The position numbers and the translations under genes are program-made. Under the pieces are notes generated by a model. The model was not told where the DNA came from. It was given only the letters and a program-made list of their open reading frames with translations, and searched no databases. A DNA stretch of 64,000 nucleotides from Gymnopus androsaceus JB14 (lineage: Eukaryota > Basidiomycota > Agaricomycetes > Agaricales > Omphalotaceae), in assembly GCA_009733575.1 (NCBI GenBank), contig ML769476.1:124001-188000 (forward strand), read 5' to 3'. This document shows, piece after piece, positions 43,182 through 55,131 of the stretch (within the stretch, counting starts at the first letter, position 1; the number at the start of each line of letters is the position of its first letter).

Positions 43182-44478
43182 ATGTTATTTTATGGAGACT
43201 TCCGTGCATGGATTACCATCGGCGACGACGAAACACCTGCTGTTGAATACGGCGTCACAGAAAATCAATCCGAAAACACGATGATTGCTTATATCGCATC
43301 CGAGGAAGGACAGCGTTTTCAAGTCGGCTGGTGCGACAATAGATTCACGTCTCCTACCAGAGGGCGGGTTAGCATCGATGGGCGGGGAATGGGAGGGAAG
43401 ATTATCTCTGAATCCACTTACAACAAGAGTGTAGTGAAAAAAGGATTCAGAACGAATAAAGACGAGAGACGGCCTTTTGTGTTCTCAAAATTGCAGGTTA
43501 CTGGTGAGTGTCCATTCCTTCTCGAGGCTTCGCTCAACTTTCTAACTTCTTTCGGAGATGAGGAGGTAGCGTTTTCGTCTTCATCCAAACCTGGCGAAAT
43601 CATTCTGGTTATCATTAGGGTCAGAATGAAAGGCACGACAAACTACGACAGGTCGCATAATCCCCCTCCTACTCGGATATTCAACGAGAAAGATGTCAAG
43701 GGCCTGGATGCACATAGTACAGCGTGCTTTTCAATATTATTTCTTCATCGGCCAATGCCTCATTTGTTCCTTCAGGTTCGGAGATCCTATTCCAGCGACT
43801 AGCAACGTTCGGTGCCACGATACCGAGCCGTACGGAGATCCTGTTGCGAGGTTTATCTTCCGTTACATGCCTATCGGTAAAGAGAATTATTAGCCTTTCT
43901 TTTCAGCCCCTGCTGACATATTTCAGATATGCTTCGAGCGAGAGATATTGCTCCATACCCTCCTCGTAAACCCAAAAGACCATTGGCCCTAGACGAAAAG
44001 GAAGTCAAACCCAATCTCTCTGCAATCAATGACCCCATCCGCGTAAGCTGCTCATCGATTCCGGAATACTTTGCTCATCTTGAATTCAAGTTTTCTTCAT
44101 CGACGTCGACATTGGTCGATAGTCCTCCCAGGAGTGCTTCCGCCGCTAGTAGAGTTAGCACCTGGTCTATCATCATCGATTGTTACTAACATCTGGTTTT
44201 CAGGAAAGGTCCATATCGACGCTGGCTGATTCGCCTGCAAGGGCTGTGAAAAAGGAACGGATGGAAAGTTTTTCCTCTGCTGGTAGAGTTAGTAGCTCAT
44301 CTCGATAGATAAAAGGGTTCGCTAACGTCTGCGTTTTCAGGAAAGGTCTTCATTGACACCAACTGGCTCTCAGTCAAGATCTGCGATGAAGGCAGTGAAA
44401 AGAGAACGGATCCATTCCATTCCGTTCAAGCGGCCACGTCCGCATGAAGTGGAAGTGATAGACCTTACCCACCTATAA
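43182..44478 (+). CDS. DUF7918 family protein D, divergent, with duplicated tail exons
   Basis: Seven exons: 43182-43503, 43558-43723, 43776-43876, 43927-44042, 44091-44153, 44204-44287 and 44341-44478; 329 residues. The 48-bp intron at 44043-44090 is a multiple of three and could be retained. N-terminus FYGDFRAWITIGDDETPAVE, then YIASEEGQRFQVGWCDN, VSIDGRGMGGK, IFNEKDVKGLDAHST, FIFRYMPIDMLRARDIAP: the same layout as A-C but distant in sequence, and the first intron of A-C is absent. Exons 6 and 7 both begin ERS after a GTTAG...TTTTCAG intron, as if copied. The tail has VKKE and VKRE and ends VEVIDLTHL. An upstream in-frame ATG at 43128 is possible but adds residues absent in the relatives. 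Confidence 0.82.
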
Positions 44479-44533
44479 AAGGGTTTGTTCGATTGGTAGC
44501 ACTCCGTTTGATCGGAATAACGTTATATACTCT

Positions 44534-44602
44534 AAAGGCGCCGCGCGCCTATTAGACCTCCGGCCTTACGCAATTGCTTTAGGCGCCGCCGGCCTTTATT
44601 AT
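44534..44602. repeat. GC-rich inverted repeat
   Basis: TAAAGGCGCCGCGCGCC and GGCGCCGCCGGCCTTTA face each other across about 32 bp, about 60 bp beyond the DUF7918 D stop. It could fold in the transcript's 3' end or mark a small element. Confidence 0.5.
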
Positions 44603-44809
44603 AGTGATCAAGCACTCACCTCTTCTTGACGTCCGCCACTCGAATTCTCCTCCGCTTGCATTTCGCTCTTTTTTTTAGGGGGATACTTGGTTTACAGAAG
44701 CCAGGCGTTCAACGTCCGTCTTTTATTGGTCAGTCCCCATTAGCCTATTCTTTAACTTCATTCTAAAGGCTAGCAGCCCAATTATCTGTTCGACCCTGGC
44801 GATGCTTTT

Positions 44810-45400
44810 CAGAAGCCTTGCCTCAACGATCAATTGCCCAATGCCTCCCTTTCCGCTACCACTGCCATGCCCAACATCAAGGGCTCAATTATCACCTCTC
44901 CTGGGCATAAACCTCAACTCTTGGACCTGTCATGCTGGGATATGCGATTCGGTGGTTTAGGTATGCCAATTCCTGATTGTATCTTATCTTAAACTAATAA
45001 TTATACCGCCTGCTTTCATTTTGTTCCATTTGTTTGAACAGGTAGCGGCCATCCCTTACTCAATGACACGACTCTTGCTTTTTGCCTCTCGTTGCTGCGA
45101 ACGACGTCAATTTTTCCTGTTCGTTTGACGAATCGGTAGTCTACTCCGCGTGATCCTTGAACAAGCGTTCTCGAGCGTTCAACGCCACAGAACGTAGCTA
45201 GCAGGTGGACCTCTCAATGTCTTAAATAGATGGTCAAGCCGCTAACGGTTGACTCTTTTAATTTAGGGTTCCGAGTCAGCCATTCCCAGCTGCTAATTGT
45301 TTGCGACGCTTTTCAGAAGTGTCGTCGTCAACAATTGAGCGCCCAGCGATTCCTTTTCCGCTACCACTACCACTACCATGTCCAATGTCCAGACGTCAAA
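44810..45400 (+). repeat. Two related copies of an about 90-bp unit
   Basis: TTTTCAGAAGCC...CAATTGCCCAATGCCTCCCTTTCCGC at about 44809 and TTTTCAGAAGTG...CAATTGAGCGCCCAGCGATTCC at about 45313, each followed by TACCACTGCCATG or TACCACTACCATG and a CAA(C/T)(A/G)TC motif. Each starts with an acceptor-like TTTTCAG, so they might be related exons of an unrecognised gene. Confidence 0.5.
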
Positions 45401-45499
45401 TCCCTCCTCTGGTGGTCTAAGCTAATCAACTGCCGGGTTGGAAGGATAAGGTTAGAAAGTTATTCAGGACGTATACGGTATGGATACGTTGATTCCCGC

Positions 45500-47821
45500 T
45501 CAAATTTTATTTAAACTAACAATCATTCAGACCCTATCTCCTCCCGACGTTTCACCTCGTTTGTGGTGCTTTTGCCACTCCTCCTCTCCTTCTTGCTTTG
45601 GAGTCATTCCAGCTTCTCCTTTTCATATTTGCCTACACAATGGACCCAAATTCGGTCAGCGTTCTATGTTGTACCACGTATCATACTTCATGTCCTAAAC
45701 ACATATGCCTTCTATATCTTCTATGCTTATGCCATTGTAAATGAGAAATACCACTGACTGCTTTGTTTTCGTGCGCTGAAGGATGGAGTGTTGAGTTGAG
45801 TGAGGTAACAGTGACACTTCTCTCGGTTACTATTCAATTCAATTGCGACAAGAATAATCTTAAGTATGTACAGATAAACTAAATAACAATTACTGCGACT
45901 CTGAGTTGCTGGTTCCGCGGGGGTTTCCTTGTGTGTTGCGGGTTACCGAGAGTGCCAATGGTGTGAGGGACAGGTTGTCTACACCAGAAACCATGCTGGG
46001 AAGTGGATTCAGAACCACGTCCCAACTTGAAGACATTTAGGAGAGTATTGAGCGGTGGAACACATTGGTTTATAGCAGTAGCAGTAATGAACGTAGCACC
46101 AAATCTCTAATCTCTAGAGAGAAATCTCCGAGTGATTACTTGATTTATCTTTGAATAGCTTTGAATTGAATACTATTTGGGCCATGCTCTTCATTCTGAG
46201 CCTAAAAAAGTGTATGCGGCAAGGAGTCTTAGGAATGGAAGAGCACGTGCGGCAAGGACAACGGTAGAGGTGCAAGTAGCCATGGACATCGGAGGTTGGA
46301 AGCGGGCAGATCAATTTCTGTTCTGGTATTAGCGGTATTCAATGGTATTCAGGAAGACATAAAACGGAGGGCGCAAGACCATGCATAGCTCATTTCTTCC
46401 CTTCCCTACCTCAGCTTTTACACGTGAAGTCAGCCCACGGCCCTGGTCTACGTTGTTGTGTCTTAGCTCTCGATGTCCGTTCAGAATGTTTGGCACTTCT
46501 TGCACTTTTTTGCTGATACGCGCTTGACTTGCTATTTGCTCATGTTACTTATTTGGTTGTGTAACTCTGTATACGCCGTAGATACTGGCGCTCAGCGCCA
46601 CTCACCGGCCAGGCTCCGTGTCTTACGACATTGGACCTTGATCCGGGATGAATCCGATCAATCGGAGTGCTACCAATCGAACCCCCTCTTCACCTATAAC
46701 CCGATGTCTATCTTGTCGAGTATGCTGTATTTTTATGTATGACTGGGGGGGATGGCCGCAAGCGGCGAAGGGCCGAACCTTTTGGGATCAGAGAGCATCG
46801 ATTTCTTCGATGGCTTAAGTATGGATTACTCAAGTATAAGTGACATATAATAAACTAGTACTTATGCAGAAAATGATGAATGCTACAAGTTCGCTACCAA
46901 AACTTGAGCATTCGAAACCAAATATGGAAGCATTGTTTTCAGCATCATGAACCTCCTCAACAATATTGACCTTTTTAGCCCATGATAAAATGTCGGTGTC
47001 ATAATCAAGCATTGGATCAACAGCAGGCAGAGGAATGGGTACACGCTCAGATTTGTCAAAGTCTTTTGCCTCTGAGACTTCTGCGAATATGCTCAAATTT
47101 GCATAGCTTTAAAGCCTCTGCAGAAGAGAGAAACTGCTCTGGAAACGTCACCATGCACTACAGCAGCATCAGCAGCATTTTCACGATGAACAGGACAACT
47201 CGAGGTACATGAGTGAAGGGAAAACAAACATAGGTTAGTGGCGAACTCGCACAACCATTACAGATAAGATTGTGATATACCATTTATAGAAGGGCAGTAC
47301 TAGCAGAAAAGGAAATCTGTCGTCCCAATATGGATCACGTGGGAAAAGTCTGGAAATAACACGCACTTGACATTCTTGTAAGGAGCCAAACCTAAAGGTT
47401 CGGCAATTATCTACAATCATGCAATTGAACATTAAACAGATCCTAAGTTACTGATACAGAGAGAAACGACATATGTACTAGTAGGCTCGGAGCTGTACTC
47501 ATGCCTGATGAATATAAACTAAATACAGAATGCAAGCAGAGTTCCAATAGTAGATGCAGGGAAAAGACTGTGGATGTGAAGACAATATATTACAAGTTGC
47601 GGAAGATGATGTGAAAATGCAAGAAGAGACAAGAAAACGATGACAAAGGCTAAAGTCCTCGCAAAGCGGGCAGCACTATAGATGCATCCCGTGCAGTAAA
47701 TGAGTCTTTGAACTCTCTAAAGCCTCTTCATCCCGTAACTCAAACTTTACTAAATCAAGACTTCGAGTCTTAAGTCTAAAGTTAAGAAACATAAAGATAA
47801 CGAATGACTCACAGATCCAGT
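45500..47821. other. Gene-poor region, nothing recognised
   Basis: Scattered open frames of 60-90 codons. The longest, 46473-46742 (plus; a hydrophobic LLMLLIWLCNSVYA stretch) and 46830-47096 (minus; EVSEAKDFDKSERVPIPLPA), lack known motifs or spliced continuations. Confidence 0.35.
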
Positions 47822-48436
47822 TCAAGTAAGCGTTTCAACCGAACCTTCAGCTTCAACATCCATCGGGTTCGAACCGTGGTTAAAGTACGGTGATTCGGAA
47901 CCCCCCTCCTTCTCATTTTGGGAACCAACCATCGTCTGGATCGAAAGCTGAGGCGAACTTGGCCGACGAGAACGCGTGCCGGTTTTGGTGGTACCAGCAG
48001 GAACAAAGTCAAACAGCGAGCTGGCGCTGTCGTCGGTGGTAGCGCGAACCTGTCGACGCCATAAGAGGAGGATCACGAGCAAAACGATTACTGCCCGAAA
48101 TGAGAATTAGCACCTGAGATGTGCGATGGATAATGAACTAAAAAACACGCACCAAAGACCACGGCTACTGCGATTCCAGCGACAGCAGATTTTGGTAGAT
48201 GTCCGTGAACTTGGTTGGGGCATGGCACGACAATACCTTCGGGGAGCTAATAATGAATTTAGTTGCTAGTGTGATCACTGAAAGTAGCAGCGAACCACGT
48301 ACCCTTCGTAGCATACGCCATTCGAGTCGGGCCCGAACACCATGCCATTAGAAGCAACTTCTGCGTGGGCAGGACCTGGACATGTGCAAAGTGTGGCGAG
48401 AAGGACAACAGCTGGTCTTAGAAGAAAGAGAGACAT
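47822..48436 (-). CDS. Small single-pass type I membrane protein
   Basis: Three exons: 48299-48436, 48153-48246 and 47822-48090, with 52- and 62-bp introns; 166 residues. Residues 1-24 (MSLFLLRPAVVLLATLCTCPGPAHA region) form a signal peptide with an A-x-A cleavage site. A short ectodomain has GVCYEGYLPEGIVVPCPN with two Cys, then a membrane segment (AVAGIAVAVVF, VIVLLVILLLWRRQ) and a Ser/Pro-rich cytosolic tail. I do not recognise the family. The layout suggests a small surface or secretory-pathway membrane protein. The first donor used is GTGGTT at 48298, which is weak; GTACGT four bases earlier would break the frame. Confidence 0.7.
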
Positions 48437-49203
48437 TTGGGTTACACGAAGACGAACACAGACTGAGAGAGCGTTATGGAGAAAAAAAAGTCAACCTAGT
48501 CGTGGTGAGAGTGGAAAGGAAAGAGTAGAAACAACGTTGTCGTACAATGGTTTTTACCCAGGTGACGAGAATGGTTATAGTTAGTCTTCCCGCCACAGGT
48601 CTTCTCAGCAATACTTACCAAACCAAAGGGAGGTGGTTGCAACTCCAACGAACAAAAGCGCTAGGACCATACAATGAGTGCTGGCTTTGTAGGAAGCTCC
48701 GCCCGGAGATTAGCAACGAACAATGGAAAGAACAATAGACAGAACGACGGGATGATTCCTGCCAGTGGATTCCCAAAATACCTTCCTCAATCTTACAGCG
48801 ATCCTATTCTGCAGGGTGGCGTTGAAACAAAAACGTAAGAGTTCACGCATCTAAGAACCCCTAAGCAATAAAACTGAGTCAGACCTGCACCAACTTACCG
48901 GAGTGTTTGATCGCGAGGCTCTGAACGAAGACAAAAGCCACAGCTACAATTGAAACTGAAGAAGAAAAAAACAAATGCCGCGTTTTGTTGAGGTAACAAA
49001 TTAGACAACTCGAGGCGTGGGCCACTTACAACATTAACCTTCTGTCATAGCTCAATAGCTTTGAGGCATGTCAAAAGATCGAGGTCGAGGAAAGCTGCCA
49101 ATCATTCGCGAGAGGATATAAAGCGGAAAATCCGTGTCTGAAGTTATGTACAGCATTATAAAATACAATAAAAGTACCTGTGAATACAATGCAAAGTGGA
49201 GCC
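48437..49203. other. Spacer between the membrane protein and TFIIF genes
   Basis: No gene recognised on either strand; contains the upstream region of the membrane protein gene and the TFIIF 3' flank. Confidence 0.4.
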
Positions 49204-50412
49204 TTATGAAACCTCCTCCATATCCTCGTCCTCCTCATCGTCGTCATCATCGAACTCATCTGCACCTTCCATCTTAATATCACCTCCAAGAGAACTTGGC
49301 CCAGCGATATTTTCGCCCTTGATCTGGGAGGAGGTTAGCAAACGACCTCTGAGAAAAGTTGAACAATAGACGTACCCCTTCCTCCTTGAAAGTGGCCTTG
49401 ACCTCCCATAGACCATTGTACTCTCCACTACGATGTAAGAATGCGATTTCCGAGAGAACCTCCTTCAGGTAAGCCTCGGGTTGCTGAGTTTTTTCTCGCA
49501 GAACTTTAATACCCCATCGAGGAGTATCACGAAATAAGGCGAAAAGGGCGTCGAGGAGCTGGTTCTTAGGCATACGAGCCATGCGCGAGAACTCTCCTTT
49601 AGCTGGTCTCTTATTCGTTGCCTGCAACGCATAGACGTTGTGAGCTCTCGGAAACAAGACAACCAAAGAAAGATACTCACGACGAGGTCCCTGAAGGCAG
49701 ACCCAGCCCCGACACCAACACCGCTGCTAAGTCTATTAATGGCACCTCTGCCGCCTGCTATTCCAGACTGCTCCATCATCTGGATCTGCCTGACCGGGGT
49801 GTTGTATTTCTTGTGGCGCTCTCGCATCTGTTTGCGGTACCGTGCGCTGAAAGCTGGTCGAAGAAAGCAGTCATGTTTTATTCGTCCTGTGAGAATAGTC
49901 GTACGAGCGCGAGGATTGGGAGGAGCGGAAGGATTTGACGATAAACCAAATGAAGCATCTTTCGGTCTTTCAGCTACAACAATATGGTTTTCGACCGAGT
50001 CATTGACCATTTCCAATTCGTAGCAGTCGGGTTCAGCGTCCGAAGGGCCGTCGGAAGCGTTGGGTCCAAATACAGGCCAATTCGGATTCGGTGGCACCGT
50101 TGGATCTTTGTGTTGAGGGAGAAATAAGATGATTCGAGTTTTCTGGCCAGGACCAGGGTCCGTGTATATCCGTAAAGAAGCCAGGTGAACGTCCTCAGCA
50201 TCTATGGCCGCCCATCTCTCCAATAAAAATTTGGGAATCTGAGCTATTGTTTAAAGTATACCGTTGTGCGGCGGTTCAGATGAACAGACCTTGACTAGCC
50301 AGACTTTTCCATGTCCTTGGTTCAGCATCAATGTTTCGTCCGGATCTGGCACCGTATCATCCTCTTGTGTGCCAAGTGAGAAGGGCTTCTTTTCATCTTC
50401 TACTTCGTTCAT
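49204..50412 (-). CDS. TFG2: Transcription initiation factor IIF, beta subunit (RAP30/Tfg2)
   Basis: Partner of the TFIIF alpha subunit in RNA polymerase II pre-initiation complexes, nuclear. Four exons: 50290-50412, 49681-50238, 49376-49621 and 49204-49323; introns 51, 59 and 52 bp; 348 residues, no break. Signature parts: KVWLVKIPKFLLERW near residue 40 (start of the dimerisation domain), then ILTGRIKHDCFLRP and RYRKQMRERHKKYNTP, the winged-helix domain KRPAKGEFSRMARMPKNQLL, LFALFRDTPRWGIKVLREKT, QPEAYLKEVLSEIAFLHRSG, and a strongly acidic C-terminus (FDDDDDEEDEDMEE). The start at 50412 gives a 41-codon first exon ending VWLVK. Confidence 0.93.
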
Positions 50413-52673
50413 GGAAGCCGGAGGCAAGGAGCGAAAGCGGTGCTTACATAAACACGGACGGCGCTAACCGCCCTTTGGGCGCTTCGTCGCTGCGCTCAAA
50501 TGGTCTAGAAAACAATCAAGTTAGTATCCCGAGGTGATGAAATAAGCCATAATAAAGACCGTCCTACGTCAAGAGTGAACCTGGAAGTAGTATCGCGGAG
50601 TTTCCTTAGGCAATTCAGCGCTATACATCAAGATAAAGTGTACGGCGACTTTACAGAGCCTATCTGTAGATTATTGTTAGGCATTGAAGCTGTTAAACGA
50701 AGCTATCGCGTACCTTTATACGTCTTTTCATCGAGTGGAACATTCATCCATTATGAGCCTTCTCAAGAGTCACGACTGTTGCACGCTAAACATTAGAAGA
50801 ACGAATCAGGCTTCCTACGATTTTAGAGCAGAGATTGTGACCTCAATTTCCGTTCAAAGGAAGAGAAGATCTGTTGTGGATGTTGCAGGCTTACATAATT
50901 GCATCTCTCCTCTGACCTCGACCACGACGCGACGTACCATCTCTGCTGCAAACCAGGGCTTACAACGTTGAGATAGTGAATATACGTCCAACCTTATTGA
51001 CTGCGCGATGTCCAAACAAATTCTTCTAGGCTGGGCTCGAGCGACATCCATCTCAAGCATAAGATGCACTCTTCATCCTCGGCTCTATTCTAGAACTTCT
51101 GCCATTAGTTTATAACGGCTCTCGGCCTATTGAGGCACTTCCTTCAGATCGCTATCCATCCACTGCCAAGCATCCTGTCACTTCATAAGTAAGGACCTGA
51201 AATAGTCTTGCATGGCTTGATCATTGATGTTGACGTCCTCTCGATATAGCCTCTAGTCGATGTCGGCAGACCTTTGAATCTCACGAGAAAGCTGTTGAGA
51301 AAGATTTCGGACGCGGGCCAGACTCGAGCTCACAGCAGATTGTCCCTCTTTTGAGAGAGCTGTTGAGAAAGGTTTGCATCGGACACGAGCCAGACTCGAC
51401 TTCACAGATTGTCCCTCTTTTGTCTACGCCAACAAGGACTTTTCTTATTCGGAGGATTCATACTAGCTCCCTTACTTGAAAGCGAACATGTTAAGGCCGT
51501 TTGAGGATAAGAGCAAAATACGACTTTCTAGGTTCGTGCCATTTGCAGAAAGCATTCACGTTGAACTATTTCTGATCGCTCAACAGGAACACGGTAAAGC
51601 ACATCATTCACCAGCACCTTCAGTCACAGAACCCGATCCGTCGCCAGTTTTTTTCTTGTGGAAGACTTGTGGGTCCGTACGCTCATAGAGCTGAACCCAC
51701 ATGCATTTTTGGGGTGGAGCTATCACAACCAATCCTAATACTCCTACGACGTCGCGATTGCAAGCCACTGAACGATTAAGCCTGTAAGTCGCTCCTACTT
51801 TGGCTTTCCATCTATATAGATAACTTCCGACCTCGACGTGACGAATTCTGTTTTCTTCGGATTTCTTTTCGCTATGTTCTCCGATGTTACCGAATTTCTG
51901 TCGTCGGCTATGCTGTGTACGTTTAATGCTCGCTTCATCTCAGACTCACGCCCTCGGTGGGCTACGATCAGGCTACGATGATGTTCATTTCCGTTGCAAA
52001 ACATGCTTTGGAATTAGAACCCCCATATGGAGTGGTTCACGACACTCTTATGACCCGCCTGACTTGGGCTTGCATCGGAAGCTCAGCTTTGAGCTCGAAT
52101 TCGGCTCCGTGCAGGTTATTATGCTCGTGCGAGGGAGGTGCGTTTGTTTATTGGACTTACGTTGATGTACACAAGTTCTCAATAGGCATTAACCAAGTTC
52201 ACAATCGGACAATCTGCCATGCCCGGTTTTCCAAATCGCAAACGGATGTATAGTGCGCATATCTTAAATGCCATATTTCTACGGAGAAACAATACTTACA
52301 TACGCTGCTTATAGAGCCCGTGGAGCTCAATCATACAGGTAATGAAATCTTACTTACCATAGAGGAATTACCGACAGTGATTCTTAAGATTCGCTTTCGG
52401 GGTTTGTGGGTTCCTTAACCCACATCTATTTAAGACGCTGACGTCGAGGTTTGGATTATCCACTACTCCCCCACTCCCGGTGGTATCTCAGACCACGATG
52501 GCCATACCTATAACCATCCACACTACGTTTGTTGTTTGGTACATCCACTTTTGTTATACTAACGGCTCTTTAGGCTGGGTTTTCTGTCTCACGCGGTTGT
52601 GCTTTGTTTCATGTGAGTGGCGATGGAGTATTGTTCAACCAATCTTACCCACTCACTCTAGCTTATACGGAGG
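50413..52673. other. Long region without a recognised gene
   Basis: About 2.2 kb. Frames up to 98 codons (51957-52253: TLMTRLTWACIGSSALSSN) look partly protein-like but I could not join them into a gene. The 5' end of the DUF6534 gene may begin in this stretch. Confidence 0.35.
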
Positions 52674-54536
52674 TTGGTCGATGATGATGCATCGGAAAGG
52701 AATGAGGTTGCTCAAACGTTATCGCAGCGGGATGTATGCAAGGCTGGTTTTACTACCGCAAATACGGCGGGAGGGATAGCTGGGCCGTTCAGGCTCTGGT
52801 ACGCACACATTCTCCTAGCTCGTGTTGGTCCAGATCATTCAGAATACGTTCAGGTCGCAGTAGTCCTTATATGTGATACATGCCAGATTGGATTTCTATA
52901 TGGTTAGGATTAGACACCCGACATGGCCCTATTCGCTCACCAATCGGTTTACAGCTGCTGTGTATGATTACACCGTGACCAGTAAGCAACATCAATATTT
53001 GTGCCTACTCATGCATGCGCTTGAACATTCCCTTTTCTGAAGATCAAGGGAACCCTTTGGTGTTGAAAAAGATAGCTCCGTGAGTTCAACCCGCTTTTTA
53101 TTTCACAAAATAAATGAAAATGTACTGATTTTCAATCTAGTACTCTCATTATTGAACTGATATTCAGCGGCCTCATTGCGTGCCTGGTTCAGCAGTAAGT
53201 AGCAATGATATTTTCATAGCCGTGCTCGTGGTTTACCTGAGGATTGTTTCCAGTTTCTACTGCTATCGCATCTACGCACGTGTGTCTCATAATCGTCGCT
53301 TCTGAGCTACATATCATACTAAACTTGTGACAGTCAGCAAAAGCTGGCTTCTTGTTGGTTTTATAGTACAACTCGATCCACTGGTTAAACAGCATCTTTG
53401 AACTGATTTCCTTTGTTAGTCTGTTCCAAGTCTGGGGTCGCTCGGTATGCAATTTCACAGCTATCTCATGGGCGAATCTGTTTTCAAACCAGAAATGTTT
53501 AGTGACACTCTATTGTAAGTCTTTGGGCTAGTAAAGAAATCATTTGTACATCATCTTATCGATACTGAACACGGTAGACTTCACTGGTGTGACGTGAGCC
53601 ACATCCTGCTTTTCAAAGCCTTATTGTACTCACTCGCCAATCTTGCAGTCTCACTCAGTACACGGAACTAGCGCAGCTAGCACTATTGGACGTGAGGCTT
53701 CTTACACTGTTGACTTCATCTGGCTGACAGATTTTCAGAATATTTCCATCGCCACGAATGTGCTTGGGATCGTGGCTGATGTCTCAATAACTTTCCTTTT
53801 AATCTATCTTCTACAAAGGTCAAAGACTGGCTTCAGACGTTCAACAGATGTCCTCAATAGATTGGTTAGTGGTTATTCTCCAAGACATACGATTGTTCAT
53901 TCCTGTGACAGATCGTGTTTTCCTTCAATACTGGTTGGAGCTACACTTTGCCTGCTGTCGGAAGACATCACTCACTAAAATGACTAGGCATACCCACAAC
54001 TCTATGCTCCATCGTCACTTTGATTCTGGTGGGTTGTACCAAGAGTGTTGATTAGTGATGGAGCTGACACTCTTTGCAGCTCGAAGGTGCGCCCGGAACC
54101 TTCATATATATATTTGTATATGTCTCGAGTGAGTCTTACAATGCATCCTAGCTTAATTTTCACATACTGAATTTATTTCTCGTAGTGGGCCGATGTACGT
54201 TGTTCAGTGATTCAAAAAGCATCGGTTTTAATTCAAATTTCTGTAACAGTTTACACCAACTGCTTGCTCGTAACGCTAAACTCGAGGGACTACATCCGTC
54301 AAGGTTTCAACTCGAATGTTGCTTCAGATGAAGACTATGCCATGTCCATCCCAATTAATGCTATGGAATCTCGAATAGAGGTAAACCAATGAATCACATT
54401 CTTTTTCAGATGCTAATTGGGTGCTATAAGTTTGCAGGTACTACTTCGGCAGCAGAAGGAATCACTATCGATATCGACAAAGATCTCCGTAGTGTAAGTT
54501 ATTCCCTCGGACAATCTTACTTTCTTTCAGAACTAA
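52674..54536 (+). CDS. DUF6534 family integral membrane protein
   Basis: Many short exons. Clear parts: VQVAVVLICDTCQIGFLY to 52902; AAVYDYTVT 52955-52981; NQGNPLVLKKIAP 53043-53079; LIIELIFSGLIACLVQ 53141-53194; FYCYRIYA from 53254; then LSKSWLLVGFIVQL after a 54-bp intron; YTELAQLALLD, a GTGAGG...TTTCAG intron, NISIATNVLGIVADVSITFL, LLQRSKTGFRRSTDVLNRLV; GTFIYIF at about 54100; NCLLVTLNSRDYIR near 54260; tail GITIDIDKDLRS ending 54536. This order (Y-T-V-T-N, FYxxRIY, SRTGFRR, LLATLNxR) is typical of the basidiomycete DUF6534 seven-helix family of unknown function. The N-terminal exon and start are not settled; 52674 is only the first ATG of the frame. Confidence 0.7.
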
Positions 54537-55099
54537 GAGCCATATGTAGCTTAGCAGGCGAGGGGACTCAATGGACATGCCGTGACTTGTCTTCCCTCCC
54601 CCTTCGACTTATTCTGGTCCAATTGTATATACTAGGATTAATGGACTCTGTCAACGCTCTCTCTATGCATTATGTACACAACCAAGTGCCATTCGTTTTC
54701 AAAGCTTGTTCGTGCGCGACGGCGTGACGTGACGCGGCGCGTTCTCACACTGTTTGCGGACTCAGAGTCCGACTCCGTTCAGCGTTGAATTGAGTGACTG
54801 ACAACGATATTTTTCTGAGACTCCCGAGGCGCCAACTTGAAGCGCCGCTTCTTTAGTAAGTACGGCCTCAGTTTCGCACAACATCGTGGAAGCGACGAGC
54901 GCAGTGTACTAGTGTAACGAGTAAACCTGCAAGGCGAGCAGTTAGCTTGCTATCGCTTCTCTGCTTTGACTGGACAGGACCCTGCAAGACTTCGTCCATC
55001 AGAAGTCTCAACCCACCTCTTCGTTGGACCCAAAAACTTTATCCGATTGAATCCGGATGCTACTAAACACCGTGCTATTTTACCTTTGCGCCGGCAAGC

Positions 55100-55127
55100 C
55101 TCTCTCTCTCTCTCTCTCTCTCTCTCC
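55100..55127 (+). repeat. CT dinucleotide microsatellite in the P450 leader
   Basis: About 13 CT units ending 5 bp before the P450 ATG at 55132. It should lie in the 5' untranslated region. Confidence 0.85.
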
Positions 55128-55131
55128 CACT

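Larger units (their letters stand above)
41020..43575 (+). repeat. Segmental duplication, copy 2
   Basis: Partner of 19698-23398, same orientation, without the 1.4-kb insertion. Continues into an intact DUF7918 gene, so it probably reflects the original gene order better than copy 1. Confidence 0.85.
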
